From the NCBI GenBank assembly GCA_016865035.1, contig CP018227.1, positions 962,001 to 1,026,000 on the forward strand: a stretch of 64,000 nucleotides of DNA, in the 5' to 3' direction. The position numbers and the translations under genes were made by a program. Every line of letters starts with the position of its first letter. Position 1 is the stretch's first letter. Below the pieces are notes generated by a model. It was not told where the DNA came from. It did no database searches and saw only the letters and a list, made by a program, of their open reading frames with translations. The stretch comes from Kordiimonadales bacterium IMCC3096 (GTDB lineage: Bacteria > Pseudomonadota > Alphaproteobacteria > Minwuiales > Minwuiaceae). Of the stretch, positions 42,282 to 53,095 are shown piece by piece.

Positions 42282-42311
42282 TTGGCATTTTCGTAAAGAT
42301 TGTGCTAATTC
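42282..42311 (+). promoter_or_regulatory. Possible promoter of the RTX gene
   Basis: TTGGCA (42282-42287) and CTAATT/TAATTC (42305-42311) are spaced 17-18 nt, in an AT-rich patch. Transcription would start near 42317, leaving a leader of about 60 nt before the ATG. Confidence 0.35.
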
Positions 42312-42376
42312 TGGTCGTTAAGAGCAAAAACAAGGAATGCTGCGGTCAGCAAGAAGTCGGACTTTGGAGGTCCTGA

Positions 42377-45300
42377 ATGTCGCTTCTGGTTGAACTGCTC
42401 AAGGCTACGGCTGTCTCCAATGTGAGATTCGCCGAGATTGTCGGGACCAACAACCCCGACTCGCTTACCGGCACGACGACGGATGATACGATTGCAGGCC
42501 TGGACGGGGATGACACCCTGCTCGGTGGCCTTGGCAATGATTCACTGAACGGTGGCGACGGGGCAGACTCCCTTTTCGGCAACGAGGGGGACGACACGTT
42601 CCGTGGCGGACTCGGTGACGACACCTTTGCGGGTGGCGCAGGCCGCGACGAAGCCGACTATACCAATGCGACCGATGCCGTCCTGGCGGACCTCAACAGC
42701 GGCACGGTCACTTCCCAGTTCGGCACTGATTCCCTGATCGCGGTGCAGGAACTGCGGTCCGGCAGTGGCGATGACGTCATTACCGGCGATGCGACCAACA
42801 ACCGCTTCGAGACGGACGGCGGCAACGACACGGTCGATGGCGGCGCGGGCGACGACACGATCTTCGCCGACACGGGTGATGACAGCGTCACCGGCGGAGA
42901 TGGCGATGACTTCATCCACGCAGGCAGCGGCAACGACAATGTGGACGGCGGTGCCGGCAATGACACCGTCTTCGCCAAGGAAGGCAATGACACCGTCGTA
43001 GGCGGCGATGGCAATGATTCCCTGGCAGGTGAAGGCGGCGCGGATTCGCTGACCGGCGACCTGGGGAACGACACGCTGGCCGGTGGCAGCGGCACCGATA
43101 CCCTGGAGGGTGGTGCCGGACAGGACAGCCTGATCGGTGGCGGTGACGGCGACCTGATCTCCGGTGGTGACGCGTTCGACAAGATTCTCGGCGATGCCGG
43201 TGACGACACCATCAGCGGTGACGCGGGCAGCGACGTGATCGTCGGCGGCGATGGTGCCGACCAGATTTCCGGCGGTGACGACAATGACACCGTGCGTGCC
43301 GACGCGGGCAATGACATCGTCTTTGGCGATGCGGGCAACGACCAGTTGTTCGGCGGCCAGGGCAGCGACCTGCTGGACGGCGGCGATGGCAATGACACGC
43401 TGCGCGGTGACCTGAACAGCGATGCAGTCGGCGGCGACGACACCCTGATTGCAGGTGCCGGCGATGACGAGGTTCAGGGCGGTCGCGGCAATGACGTCGT
43501 CACGGCCTCCAGCGGTGCGAACCGCCTGTTCGGTGACGATGGCGACGACACGATCGTCGGCGGCACCGACCAGGACACGGTCAATGGTGGCGACGGCAAC
43601 GATCTGCTGGACGGCAACGCGGGCAACGACCGGATCGACGGTGGCGCGGGCGCGGACTTCGCGACCGGCGGCCTCGGCGATGACGAGATCAACGGACAGG
43701 CGGATGACGACACCCTGTTCGGCAACGACGGCGCGGATACCATTCGGGGTGGCAGCGGCGCCGACTCCATCGAAGGCGGCACCGGCGGTGACACCATCCA
43801 GGGCGGCGTCGGCAACGACACCATCCAGGGACAGGACGGCGACGACACCCTGCGTGGCGAGACCGGCGACGACATCATCAACGGCGGCCTGAACAATGAC
43901 CTGATCGAAGGTGGCTCCGGCCTCGACACCATTACCGGTGGTGAGGGCGCGGACACGGTACGCGGCAACATCGGCGCGGACTCGATCGAGGGCAATGCCG
44001 GCAACGACGACCTGTCGGGCGAGGAAGGCAACGACCGCATCTTCGGCGGCGACGGCGCCGACACGATCACGGGCAACGAGGACTTCGATCAGCTGTTCGG
44101 TGGCCTGGGCGATGACTCGATCATCGGCGATTCCGGGGCCGAGACGGTCCCAGGCGGCGCGGCTGACACGCTGGAGGGCGGCTTCGGCAATGACACGCTG
44201 CGCGGCGGATCGGCCGACGACCTGATTTCGGGTGACGAGGACAATGACAGTCTGGAGGGCGGCTCCGGCGAGGACACGATCTTCGGCGGTACCGGCGATG
44301 ACTCGGCCCATGGCGATGGCGGGCGCGACCGGATCTTCGGCGGCGACGGTGCGGATACCATCCGTGGCTTCGATGACTCCGACCTGATCCGCGGCGGTGC
44401 CGACGACGACCGGCTGTTCGGCAATGACGGCAAGGATACCGTCAAGGGCGATGGCGGCGACGACAGCATCGACGGTGGCGATGGCGGCGACACGCTGGTC
44501 GGCGGCACCGGCAACGACACGATCTTCGGCAACAATGGCGCCGACTTCATTGACGGCGAGGATGGCGCGGATTCCCTCTCCGGCGGCGTGGGCAGCGACA
44601 TCCTGAAGGGCCGCGACGGCGACGACAGCATCTTCGGCGGCGCGGACTCCGACATCATCGAAGGCGGCCTTGGCAACGACAGTCTGGACGGCGGTGCAGC
44701 CTCCGACATCATTCGGGCCGGTGGCGGCGACGATCTGCTGCTCGGTCAGGGTGGCAATGACATCCTGAATGCCGATGCGGGCGCGGACTCCATCTTCGGT
44801 GGCTCCGGCAATGACGACATGCGCGGCGGCGACGACAATGACACCCTGGTGGGTGGCGCGGGCGCTGACCGCATGGCGGGTGGTGCAGGCATCGATACGG
44901 CGGACTACACCAGCTCTGCCGGTGGCGTGACCGTCAACCTGAACAACGGCAAGGGCAGCCGCTCCGATGCGGAAGGCGACCAGCTGCGCAAGGTCGAGAA
45001 TGTCATCGGCACCAGCGGTATCGACATCATCCAGGGCAACCTGGACAACAACGTACTCGATGCCGGGGCAGGCGCGGACAGCCTGTCCGGTCTGGCCGGT
45101 GACGACACCCTGCTGGGCGGGGACGGTGCGGACACGGTGAAGGGCGGCGCGGGCGCTGACTCGCTGGACGGTGGCGCGGGTATCGACGTGGCCGACTATT
45201 CCGGCTCGCTCGGCCCCATCACCGTCGATATCGGACTGGGCACGGCGTCCGGTGGCGACGCGACCGGCGACACGCTGACCAACATCGAAGGTGCCATCGG

Positions 45301-48300
45301 CACCAGTGCCGGTGACACGCTGATCGGCGATGGCGGTGACAACAACTTCGATGGCGCGGCGGGCGACGATTCCATCGACGCCGGGGCGGGCAATGACACG
45401 CTGATCGGCGGCACGGGCAACGACACCCTGGTCGCGGGCGACGGCAACGACAGCATCACGGCAGGCAACGGGCTGGACCTGGTGTCGGATGGTGCGGGCG
45501 ACGACACCCTGGCGCTGGGCGCCGGGGCCGACACGATCATCGGCGGCGCGGGCGCGGATTCCATCAATGGCGGCGCGGCGACCGACACCATCACCTTCGC
45601 GGCCTCCACGGCAGCAGTGGGTGTCGATCTCGGAACCGGAAACGGCACCGCCGGCGATGCTCTGGGTGACATCTACCTGAATATCGAGAACGTGATCGGG
45701 TCGAACTTCGACGACACGATCACCGGCTCCAATGCGGCCAATGACCTGTTCGGTCTGGCTGGCAACGACTTCATCTCCGGCAGCGGCGATCAGGATGACC
45801 TGTTCGGCGGCGCGGACAATGACACCCTGTCGGCCAGCGACGGCGACGACCTGGCAGACGGCGGTGACGGCAACGACCAGATCTTCGGCGGTGCAGGTAC
45901 CGACCGCCTGTTCGGCCAGGCGGGCGATGACACGGTCAATGGCGATGCCGGGACCGACAATATCTTCGGTGGCGACGGCAATGACTCGGCCAACGGCGGC
46001 GCGGACGCGGACCGCATCTTCGGCGAAGGTGGCAACGACAGCCTAAACGGCGACAGCGGCAACGACGAGATCTTCGGCGGTGCCGGGGCGGACAATCTGC
46101 GCGGCGGGGCCGACAACGACCAGATTTCCGGCGGCGACGACAATGACTCGATCCGCGGCGATGAGGGCGATGACAGCCTGTTCGGCGAACTGGGTGACGA
46201 CACGCTGCGTGGCGGCCTGGGCAATGACAGCCTGGTGGGTTCGGACGGCGCGGACGTGCTGGACGGTGCCGACGGCGCCAACGCACTGGACGGTGACGAC
46301 ACCCTCAGCGGCGGCGCAGGCGATGACTTCCTGCTGGGCCGGGCGGGCAACGACGCGCTGTTCGGCGGTGACGATGATGACACGCTTGCCGGTGATGACG
46401 GCGATGACACGCTGCGTGGCGGGGCCGGCTCCGACGTGGCCAACGGCGGCGCGGGCGCCGACCTGATCAAGACCGACGCGGGCGATGACAGCGGCATCGG
46501 TGGCGACGGCAACGACACCATTCTGGGTGGCCTGGGCAATGACTCCCTGACCGGTGATGCGGGCATCGACTCGCTGCTGGGTGAGGATGGCGCCGATACC
46601 CTGTCGGGTGGCGCGGGCGACGACGCCCTGGACGGCGGCGCGGACGCGGACCTGGTGTTCGGCGGCGATGGCCTCGACAATCTGTTCGGGCGCGCTGGCG
46701 CGGACACCCTGTTCGGCGAGTCGGGCGAGGATCTGGTCGACGGCGGCGCCGACGACGACCGTCTGTTCGGCGGTTCGGAGAACGACGTGGTCCGGGGCGG
46801 CGACGGGGCCGACACCCTGTCCGGCGATGCGGGCGACGACACGATTGCCGGTGGTGAAGGCGACGATCTGATCATCGGCGATGCCGGTGCGGATCAGCTG
46901 AACGGCAACAATGGCACCGACACGGTGGACTATTCCGCCGCAGGTGGTGCCCTGCGCATCAATCTGACCACGGGCGTCGGCGAGCTTTCCGATGCGGCAG
47001 GCGACACCTACGCCTTCATCGAGAATGCCATCGGCGGCTTCGACGATGACGAGATCACCGGTTCCGCGACCGAGAACCTGCTGCAGGGCGGCGGCGGCAA
47101 CGACCTGATCTCCGCCGGTGCGGCTGCGGATACCCTGCTGGGCCAGGCTGGCGACGACAGCCTGGAAGGCGGCGCGGGCGCAGACGTGCTGGATGGCGGC
47201 GACGGCAATGACTCCGCCGACTATCGCGGTTCCGGCGCGGCCGTGAATGTCGATATCGGGCTTGGCGTTGCCACCGGCGGCGACGCCGACGGCGACGTGC
47301 TGATCTCCATCGAGAGCGCGGTCGGCACCAATGGCTTCGGCGATACCCTGCTGGGCAGCGCCGCCGACAACAAGCTGGAAGGCCTGGGCGGCGACGACGT
47401 GCTGGACGGCGGTGACGGCAATGACACGCTGGCCGGCGGCGCCGGGGCCGACTCCCTGGTCGGTGGCCTGGGTGCGGACAGCATCATCGGCGGTACGGGC
47501 GGCGACACGCTTGAAGGCGGCGACGGCGACGACACGCTGGGCGGCAGCGAAGACAACGACCTGATCATCGACGGGGCCGGTGCGGACAGCATCAACGGCG
47601 GCCTGGGCGACGACACGGTCATCGCGGGTGCCGGTGCGGATGACATCAACGCGCTGGGCGGCATCGACCTGATCGACTATTCGAACTCCGACGCCGGGGT
47701 GACGGTGGATCTGGCCGGGGGTGTCGGGTCCGGTGGTTTCGCCGCCGGCGACACGGTTGCCGGCTTCGAGAACCTGATCGCGACCAATTTCGACGACAAC
47801 ATCACCGGCAACAGCTCCGCCAACAACATCGACGCACTGGACGGCAACGACAATGTCAGCGCAGCGGATGGTGACGATACCGTCACCGGCGGTGCAGGCG
47901 ATGACACGCTTTCCGGTTCGACCGGTGCCGACCTGCTGGATGGCGGCGATGACGCCGACCGTCTGTTCGGCGGCACCGAGAACGACACGCTGATCGGCGG
48001 TCTGGGCAACGACACCCTGCAGGGCGATGAAGGCGACGACACGCTGGATGCAGGCGACGGCGACGACCTTCTGGTCGGCGGCATCGGGGCGGACACCGCC
48101 TCCGGCGGCGCAGGCAACGATACCCTGGCCGGTGAGGATGGCGACGACACGCTGGACGGTGGCGCGGACGACGACAATCTGAACGGCGGCGCAGGCGTTG
48201 ACCGGCTGTTCGGTGGCGACGGCAATGACTCGGTGCTTGGCGGCACGGAGAACGACCTGCTCGACGGTGGTCTGGGCAATGACACGCTGCGGGGCGAGGA

Positions 48301-51300
48301 AGGCGATGACACGCTGACGCTCGGCGACGGCGATGACCTGGGCGACGGCGGCATCGGGGCGGACAGCATCAGCGGCGGCGCAGGCATCGATACGCTGCGC
48401 GGCGACGCGGGCGACGACACCCTGCGTGGCGGTGACGATGCCGACGACCTGACCGGCGGCGACGGTCTTGATGCCCTGTTCGGCGATGCGGGCGACGACA
48501 CGATCACCGGCAATGCGGGCGAGGACACGCTGATCGGCGGTCTCGGCAATGACAGCCTGGACGGTGGCGACGACAATGACACGCTGAGCGCGGGCGAAGG
48601 CAATGACACGCTGGCCGGTGGCCTGGGTGCCGACTCGCTCGTGGCCGGTATCGGCAACGACGTGCTTCAGGGTGACGAAGGCATCGACACGCTGCTGGGC
48701 GGCGACGGTGACGACTCCATCCTCGGCGGCGACGATGGCGACCTGCTGGACGGCGGGGACGGCAATGACACGCTGCTGGGTCAGGATGGCGATGACACCA
48801 TCTCTGGCGGGCTTGGTGCCGACGACGTCAATGGCGGTCTGGGCAATGACTCGATCAGCACCGACCTCGGCAATGACACGATCAACGGCGGTGCGGGCGA
48901 CGACACGATCAACGCCGGCAACGACGACGACAGCGTCATTGGTGGCGACGGTGCCGACTCGATTGACGGCAACTGTCACGACGACACGCTGGAAGGCAAC
49001 AGCGGCAACGACACGCTGATCGGCGATGATGGCAATGACGTGCTGTTCGGCGGCAATGACAACGACCTGCTGAACGGTGGCGAGGGTGCCGACTCGATGG
49101 AGGGTGGCACGGGCGCCGATACGCTGTTCGGCGGCTCGGAGGATGACACGCTGCTCGGCCAGGGCGGCGACGACAGCCTGGCCGGTGGCCTGGGCAACGA
49201 CCTGTTCGAAGGTGGCGCAGGTGCCGACACCCTGCGCGGCGGACTGGGCGATGACACCATCACCTATGCCAATTCCGCCTCCGGCGTGAATGTCGACATC
49301 GACCTGGGCACAGCCACGGGTGGCGATGCAACCGGCGACTTCTTCGACAAGATCGAGAACATCATCGGCTCCGACTTCGACGACACATTGCGCGGCGACG
49401 AATTCGGCAATGCCCTGTTCGGTCTGGGCGGCGACGATCTGCTGCAGGGCCGCGCCAGTGGCGATACGCTGGACGGCGGTGCCGGCAACGACACGGCGAC
49501 CTACGAAGGCTCCTCGGCTGCCGTGAACGTCAATCTCGACCTCGGCACTGCCGCAGGTGGCGATGCGGCCGGCGACATCATCACGAATGTCGAGAACCTG
49601 ATCGGTTCCAGCTTCAGCGACACGCTGATCGGCACGGCGGGCGCGAACAGCCTGCTGGGCGGACAGGGTGCCGATCTGGTGCTGGCCGGTGACGGCGACG
49701 ATACGCTGGGCGGCAATGCAGGCAATGACACGCTGGACGCCGGTGACGGCAATGACCTGCTGTTCGTGGGCCAGGGTGCCGACTCGGTGGTTGGCGGTGC
49801 GGGTTCCGACACGGTCAGCTTCGCCGGGGAAGTCACGGGGGTCAGCTTCGACCTTTCCAACGGTGGCAATGACACGGTTTCGGGGATCGAGCAGGTCATC
49901 GGTTCCGACCTTGCCGACACGCTGATCGGCAGCGCCGCAGGCGATACGCTGTTCGGTGCCGGTGGTGCCGATACCATCGCGGCCGGTGACGGCGACGATA
50001 CCGTCGATGCCGGACTGGGTGCCGATACCGTCAGTGGCGGTGCCGGGGCGAACAGCCTGGACGGCGGTGCGGGTCTCGATGTGCTCGACCTTTCCGGAGA
50101 GACCGGACCGGTCACCTTCGACACGTCAGACACGCTGTTCGGTGACGATACCATCAGCAACTTCGAGGGTGCCATCGGCACCTCCGCAGACGACACGCTC
50201 TCCGGCGGCGCCGAGGACAACCGCTTTGTCGGCGGTGCCGGGGCGGACTCCATCACCACCGGCGGCGGCAACGACATCGCCATCGGCGAGGATGGCGACG
50301 ACATCCTGGATGGCGGCGACGGGGCCGACACGCTGCAGGGCGGTGCGGGCAACGACACCATCACCGGGGGCCTGGGCGACGACTTCATGAACGGCGGCGG
50401 CGACGACGACCTGTTCATCCTGGCCGACGGCTTCGGCAACGACACCATCCAGGGCTTCGTGGCCGGTGCCGGAACCGATGACGTCATCGACGTGCAGGCG
50501 GTCACGGCGCTGAACAACTTCGCCGACGTGCTGGCCAACGCCACGGACGACGGTACCGACACCACCATCAACCTGGGTGCAGCCGGTGTGCTGGTGCTGC
50601 AGGGCGTGCTGGTCGCCGAACTGGACGCGGACGATTTCGACTTTGGCGGCCCGACCGTCATCACCGGCACGCCGGGCGATGACATTCCGCTGAACGGAAC
50701 CGGTGGCGCGGACACCATCCAGGGTCTGGACGGCAATGACTCCATCGTTGCCGGAGACGGTGACGACACGCTGGACGGCGGCGACGGCAACGACACGCTG
50801 CAGGGCGGCCTGGGTGCCGACAGCCTGAACGGCGGCGCGGGCGATGACTGCGCCGACTATTCCGACAGCGGTTCGGCAGTGTTCATCGACCTCGACCTGG
50901 GCACGGCGTCCGGCGGTTCGGCGGAGAATGACACGCTGACCAGCATGGAAGGTGTGCTCGGCTCCGATTTCGGCGACTTCCTGTCCGGAGACACGCTGGA
51001 CAACCACTTCTTCGGTCAGGGTGGCAACGACACGATCCTGGCCGGTGACGGGGCCGATACGCTGAGCGGCGGGGACGGCGATGACGTCCTCAACGCAGGT
51101 GACGGGGCCGACACGGTCTCCGGCGGGATCGGCAATGACAACATCGATGCGGGTGCCGGAAATGACACGGTGCAGGCGGGTGCCGGGAACGACGTCGTCA
51201 GTGCCGGCGACGGCGATGACATCGCCAGTGGCGGCACCGGCAGCGACACGATCACCGGTGGCCTGGGTGCCGACTCCATCGACGGCGGCGACGACAATGA

Positions 51301-52534
51301 CACGCTGATCGGCGATGCCGGGAACGACACGCTGGAAGGCGGCCTGGGCGACGACCTGATCGACGGCGGAACCGATGCTGACCTGATCTTCGGTGATGCC
51401 GGTGCCGACCTGCTGACCGGCAGCGACGGCGATGACACGATTTCCGGCGGTGATGACAATGACACCATCGACGGCGGGACCGGCGCGGATTCGCTGACAG
51501 GCAACAATGGCGCGGACATCATTTCCGGCCAGGCTGGTGCCGACGCCCTGTTCGGCGGCGCGGACAACGACCTGCTGACAGGCGGGACGGAGAACGACAC
51601 CCTGAATGGCGGCTCCGGCGATGACACGCTGGACGGCGGTGACGGAGACGACTCCCTGGTTGGTGATGTCGGCGCCGACACGATCAATGGCGGAATCGGC
51701 AACGACACGATCAGCGCCGGTGACGGCGATGACACCATCTCCGCCGGTGACGGCATCGACAGGGTCTTCGGTGGCGCGGGCAATGACCTCATCGACGGTG
51801 GCGACGGCAACGACACGCTGCGCGGTCAGTTCGACAATGACACCATCAACGGTGGCCTTGGCGACGACTTCATCCTGGGTGGCGGCAACTTCGACAGCCT
51901 GTTCGGCAATGAAGGCAACGACACCATCAACGGCGATGATCCGTCCCTCGACACCCTGGTCGGCTTCGACACCATCTTCGGCGGTACCGGCGATGACCAG
52001 TTGAACGGTGCCGGCGGCCAGGACGTGCTGTTCGGCGGCGACGACAATGATTCGCTGCTGGGTGGTGACGACAACGACAGCCTCGACGGCGGCAATGGCA
52101 TCGACACCCTGCGCGGCGAGGCCGGTGACGACACCCTGCTGGGCCAGGACGGCAATGACGTGCTGGATGGCGGTGAAGGTACCGATCTCCTGTTCGGCGG
52201 GCTGGGTGACGACAGCATCTTCGGTGATGCCGGTGCCGATACGCTGAACGGTGGCACGGGTGGCAATGACACGCTGGCCGGTGAGGATGGTAACGACCTC
52301 TTCGTCTTCGACAACGCGAGCTTCGGCAATGACGTGATCGAGGACTTCGTGGCTGGCGCGGGCACCGACGACGTCATCGACTTCTCTGCCCTGTCGATCA
52401 GCTTCGGCGATCTGAACTTCGTCGACTCCGGCGGCAATCTGGTCATCACCATCACGGGCGGCGGGACGGAATCCCTCACCCTGCAGGGTCTGGCCGGTGT
52501 GACACTGGATGAGACGGACGACTTCATCTTCTGA
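42377..52534 (+). CDS. Giant RTX (repeats-in-toxin) calcium-binding protein
   Basis: The 3385-residue protein is nearly all GGxGxDxLx nonapeptides, which fold into calcium-bound beta-rolls outside the cell after type I secretion. Starting at about residues 90, 838, 935, 1068, 1513, 1610, 1762, 2291, 2370, 2476, 2566 and 2822, twelve spacer modules of the type DxADYxxSxxxVxVDLGxG...GDTLxxIENVIG break the repeats. The C-terminus (3306-3385; FVAGAGTDDVID) looks like the secretion-signal domain. A related module stands at 2675-2756. There is no signal peptide and no enzyme or adhesin domain I recognise. Only two Cys are present. ATG 42377 is preceded by GGAGGT. No transporter genes are near. A surface-layer or adhesion role is likely. 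Confidence 0.95.
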   Translation: MSLLVELLKATAVSNVRFAEIVGTNNPDSLTGTTTDDTIAGLDGDDTLLGGLGNDSLNGGDGADSLFGNEGDDTFRGGLGDDTFAGGAGRDEADYTNATDAVLADLNSGTVTSQFGTDSLIAVQELRSGSGDDVITGDATNNRFETDGGNDTVDGGAGDDTIFADTGDDSVTGGDGDDFIHAGSGNDNVDGGAGNDTVFAKEGNDTVVGGDGNDSLAGEGGADSLTGDLGNDTLAGGSGTDTLEGGAGQDSLIGGGDGDLISGGDAFDKILGDAGDDTISGDAGSDVIVGGDGADQISGGDDNDTVRADAGNDIVFGDAGNDQLFGGQGSDLLDGGDGNDTLRGDLNSDAVGGDDTLIAGAGDDEVQGGRGNDVVTASSGANRLFGDDGDDTIVGGTDQDTVNGGDGNDLLDGNAGNDRIDGGAGADFATGGLGDDEINGQADDDTLFGNDGADTIRGGSGADSIEGGTGGDTIQGGVGNDTIQGQDGDDTLRGETGDDIINGGLNNDLIEGGSGLDTITGGEGADTVRGNIGADSIEGNAGNDDLSGEEGNDRIFGGDGADTITGNEDFDQLFGGLGDDSIIGDSGAETVPGGAADTLEGGFGNDTLRGGSADDLISGDEDNDSLEGGSGEDTIFGGTGDDSAHGDGGRDRIFGGDGADTIRGFDDSDLIRGGADDDRLFGNDGKDTVKGDGGDDSIDGGDGGDTLVGGTGNDTIFGNNGADFIDGEDGADSLSGGVGSDILKGRDGDDSIFGGADSDIIEGGLGNDSLDGGAASDIIRAGGGDDLLLGQGGNDILNADAGADSIFGGSGNDDMRGGDDNDTLVGGAGADRMAGGAGIDTADYTSSAGGVTVNLNNGKGSRSDAEGDQLRKVENVIGTSGIDIIQGNLDNNVLDAGAGADSLSGLAGDDTLLGGDGADTVKGGAGADSLDGGAGIDVADYSGSLGPITVDIGLGTASGGDATGDTLTNIEGAIGTSAGDTLIGDGGDNNFDGAAGDDSIDAGAGNDTLIGGTGNDTLVAGDGNDSITAGNGLDLVSDGAGDDTLALGAGADTIIGGAGADSINGGAATDTITFAASTAAVGVDLGTGNGTAGDALGDIYLNIENVIGSNFDDTITGSNAANDLFGLAGNDFISGSGDQDDLFGGADNDTLSASDGDDLADGGDGNDQIFGGAGTDRLFGQAGDDTVNGDAGTDNIFGGDGNDSANGGADADRIFGEGGNDSLNGDSGNDEIFGGAGADNLRGGADNDQISGGDDNDSIRGDEGDDSLFGELGDDTLRGGLGNDSLVGSDGADVLDGADGANALDGDDTLSGGAGDDFLLGRAGNDALFGGDDDDTLAGDDGDDTLRGGAGSDVANGGAGADLIKTDAGDDSGIGGDGNDTILGGLGNDSLTGDAGIDSLLGEDGADTLSGGAGDDALDGGADADLVFGGDGLDNLFGRAGADTLFGESGEDLVDGGADDDRLFGGSENDVVRGGDGADTLSGDAGDDTIAGGEGDDLIIGDAGADQLNGNNGTDTVDYSAAGGALRINLTTGVGELSDAAGDTYAFIENAIGGFDDDEITGSATENLLQGGGGNDLISAGAAADTLLGQAGDDSLEGGAGADVLDGGDGNDSADYRGSGAAVNVDIGLGVATGGDADGDVLISIESAVGTNGFGDTLLGSAADNKLEGLGGDDVLDGGDGNDTLAGGAGADSLVGGLGADSIIGGTGGDTLEGGDGDDTLGGSEDNDLIIDGAGADSINGGLGDDTVIAGAGADDINALGGIDLIDYSNSDAGVTVDLAGGVGSGGFAAGDTVAGFENLIATNFDDNITGNSSANNIDALDGNDNVSAADGDDTVTGGAGDDTLSGSTGADLLDGGDDADRLFGGTENDTLIGGLGNDTLQGDEGDDTLDAGDGDDLLVGGIGADTASGGAGNDTLAGEDGDDTLDGGADDDNLNGGAGVDRLFGGDGNDSVLGGTENDLLDGGLGNDTLRGEEGDDTLTLGDGDDLGDGGIGADSISGGAGIDTLRGDAGDDTLRGGDDADDLTGGDGLDALFGDAGDDTITGNAGEDTLIGGLGNDSLDGGDDNDTLSAGEGNDTLAGGLGADSLVAGIGNDVLQGDEGIDTLLGGDGDDSILGGDDGDLLDGGDGNDTLLGQDGDDTISGGLGADDVNGGLGNDSISTDLGNDTINGGAGDDTINAGNDDDSVIGGDGADSIDGNCHDDTLEGNSGNDTLIGDDGNDVLFGGNDNDLLNGGEGADSMEGGTGADTLFGGSEDDTLLGQGGDDSLAGGLGNDLFEGGAGADTLRGGLGDDTITYANSASGVNVDIDLGTATGGDATGDFFDKIENIIGSDFDDTLRGDEFGNALFGLGGDDLLQGRASGDTLDGGAGNDTATYEGSSAAVNVNLDLGTAAGGDAAGDIITNVENLIGSSFSDTLIGTAGANSLLGGQGADLVLAGDGDDTLGGNAGNDTLDAGDGNDLLFVGQGADSVVGGAGSDTVSFAGEVTGVSFDLSNGGNDTVSGIEQVIGSDLADTLIGSAAGDTLFGAGGADTIAAGDGDDTVDAGLGADTVSGGAGANSLDGGAGLDVLDLSGETGPVTFDTSDTLFGDDTISNFEGAIGTSADDTLSGGAEDNRFVGGAGADSITTGGGNDIAIGEDGDDILDGGDGADTLQGGAGNDTITGGLGDDFMNGGGDDDLFILADGFGNDTIQGFVAGAGTDDVIDVQAVTALNNFADVLANATDDGTDTTINLGAAGVLVLQGVLVAELDADDFDFGGPTVITGTPGDDIPLNGTGGADTIQGLDGNDSIVAGDGDDTLDGGDGNDTLQGGLGADSLNGGAGDDCADYSDSGSAVFIDLDLGTASGGSAENDTLTSMEGVLGSDFGDFLSGDTLDNHFFGQGGNDTILAGDGADTLSGGDGDDVLNAGDGADTVSGGIGNDNIDAGAGNDTVQAGAGNDVVSAGDGDDIASGGTGSDTITGGLGADSIDGGDDNDTLIGDAGNDTLEGGLGDDLIDGGTDADLIFGDAGADLLTGSDGDDTISGGDDNDTIDGGTGADSLTGNNGADIISGQAGADALFGGADNDLLTGGTENDTLNGGSGDDTLDGGDGDDSLVGDVGADTINGGIGNDTISAGDGDDTISAGDGIDRVFGGAGNDLIDGGDGNDTLRGQFDNDTINGGLGDDFILGGGNFDSLFGNEGNDTINGDDPSLDTLVGFDTIFGGTGDDQLNGAGGQDVLFGGDDNDSLLGGDDNDSLDGGNGIDTLRGEAGDDTLLGQDGNDVLDGGEGTDLLFGGLGDDSIFGDAGADTLNGGTGGNDTLAGEDGNDLFVFDNASFGNDVIEDFVAGAGTDDVIDFSALSISFGDLNFVDSGGNLVITITGGGTESLTLQGLAGVTLDETDDFIF

Positions 52535-52538
52535 TCCC

Positions 52539-52970
52539 GTGACCAGAGGACAAGGACACCAGCGGGCACCCCTCGTGCAAAGGGGTGCCCGTCTGCTTTG
52601 CGCCGCCACACTTGGTCTGGCCCTGCTGCCGCCACTGGCCATGGCCGAACCGGCCGTCACGCTGCGGGACGGTGTACGCCAGCACGTCGACACGCCGGGC
52701 AAGACCATGCATCAGGCAGGCTTCGGCCCCGATACATTCATCTTCGGTCCTGACAGCGGCCATGACCTGATCACCGGTTTCGACCCGGCGGAGGATCGGA
52801 TCATCCTGCGCAACCTGGAGCGTTGGCCGACCTACGAGAAGGTTGCGCGCCGGGTCTGGTCAACACCGCACGGGCTGTTCATCGGCCTCTCCAACACCGA
52901 CAGCATCCGCGTTGCCGGAACCCGGTCCGGCGACCTGACGGCCAGCAACCTGATTGTCATCACGGATTAG
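52539..52970 (+). CDS. Small secreted protein related to RTX C-terminal domains
   Basis: The frame runs from an ATG at 52509 inside the RTX gene. I prefer the GTG at 52539, just after the RTX stop, while a GTG at 52575 is also possible. The protein has a signal peptide (RLLCAATLGLALLPPLAMA) and about 110 mature residues with DTFIFGPDSGHDLITGF and DPAEDRIILRNL, the pattern seen at the ends of RTX proteins, but no nonapeptide repeats. It may interact with the large RTX protein outside the inner membrane. Function unknown. Confidence 0.72.
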   Translation: MTRGQGHQRAPLVQRGARLLCAATLGLALLPPLAMAEPAVTLRDGVRQHVDTPGKTMHQAGFGPDTFIFGPDSGHDLITGFDPAEDRIILRNLERWPTYEKVARRVWSTPHGLFIGLSNTDSIRVAGTRSGDLTASNLIVITD

Positions 52971-53095
52971 ACCGTCCGTGTGACCGCCTGTGGCCAGCGC
53001 CACAGAATTCGCCTGCGCGGATACTGCATTTCCCGGCGATTTGTGTTCTGCTTGGCGTCTGCATGATTTTGGGGTGATCAAAGGGGGTCTTTGAG

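Larger units (their letters stand above)
41913..42376. other. 464-nt leader region of the RTX gene
   Basis: No gene is supported. It holds a pair of 13-nt direct repeats around a hairpin (42003-42073), the possible RTX promoter (42282-42311) and a strong ribosome-binding site GGAGGT (42367-42372). It is notably less GC-rich than its surroundings near 42280-42340. Confidence 0.6.

Noticed and set aside
42542..52708. Very long minus-strand open frames inside the RTX gene (589, 978 and 860 codons)
   Set aside because: They are mirror frames of the GC-rich nonapeptide repeats, have low-complexity Val/Ala/Arg products and no start signals or family features.
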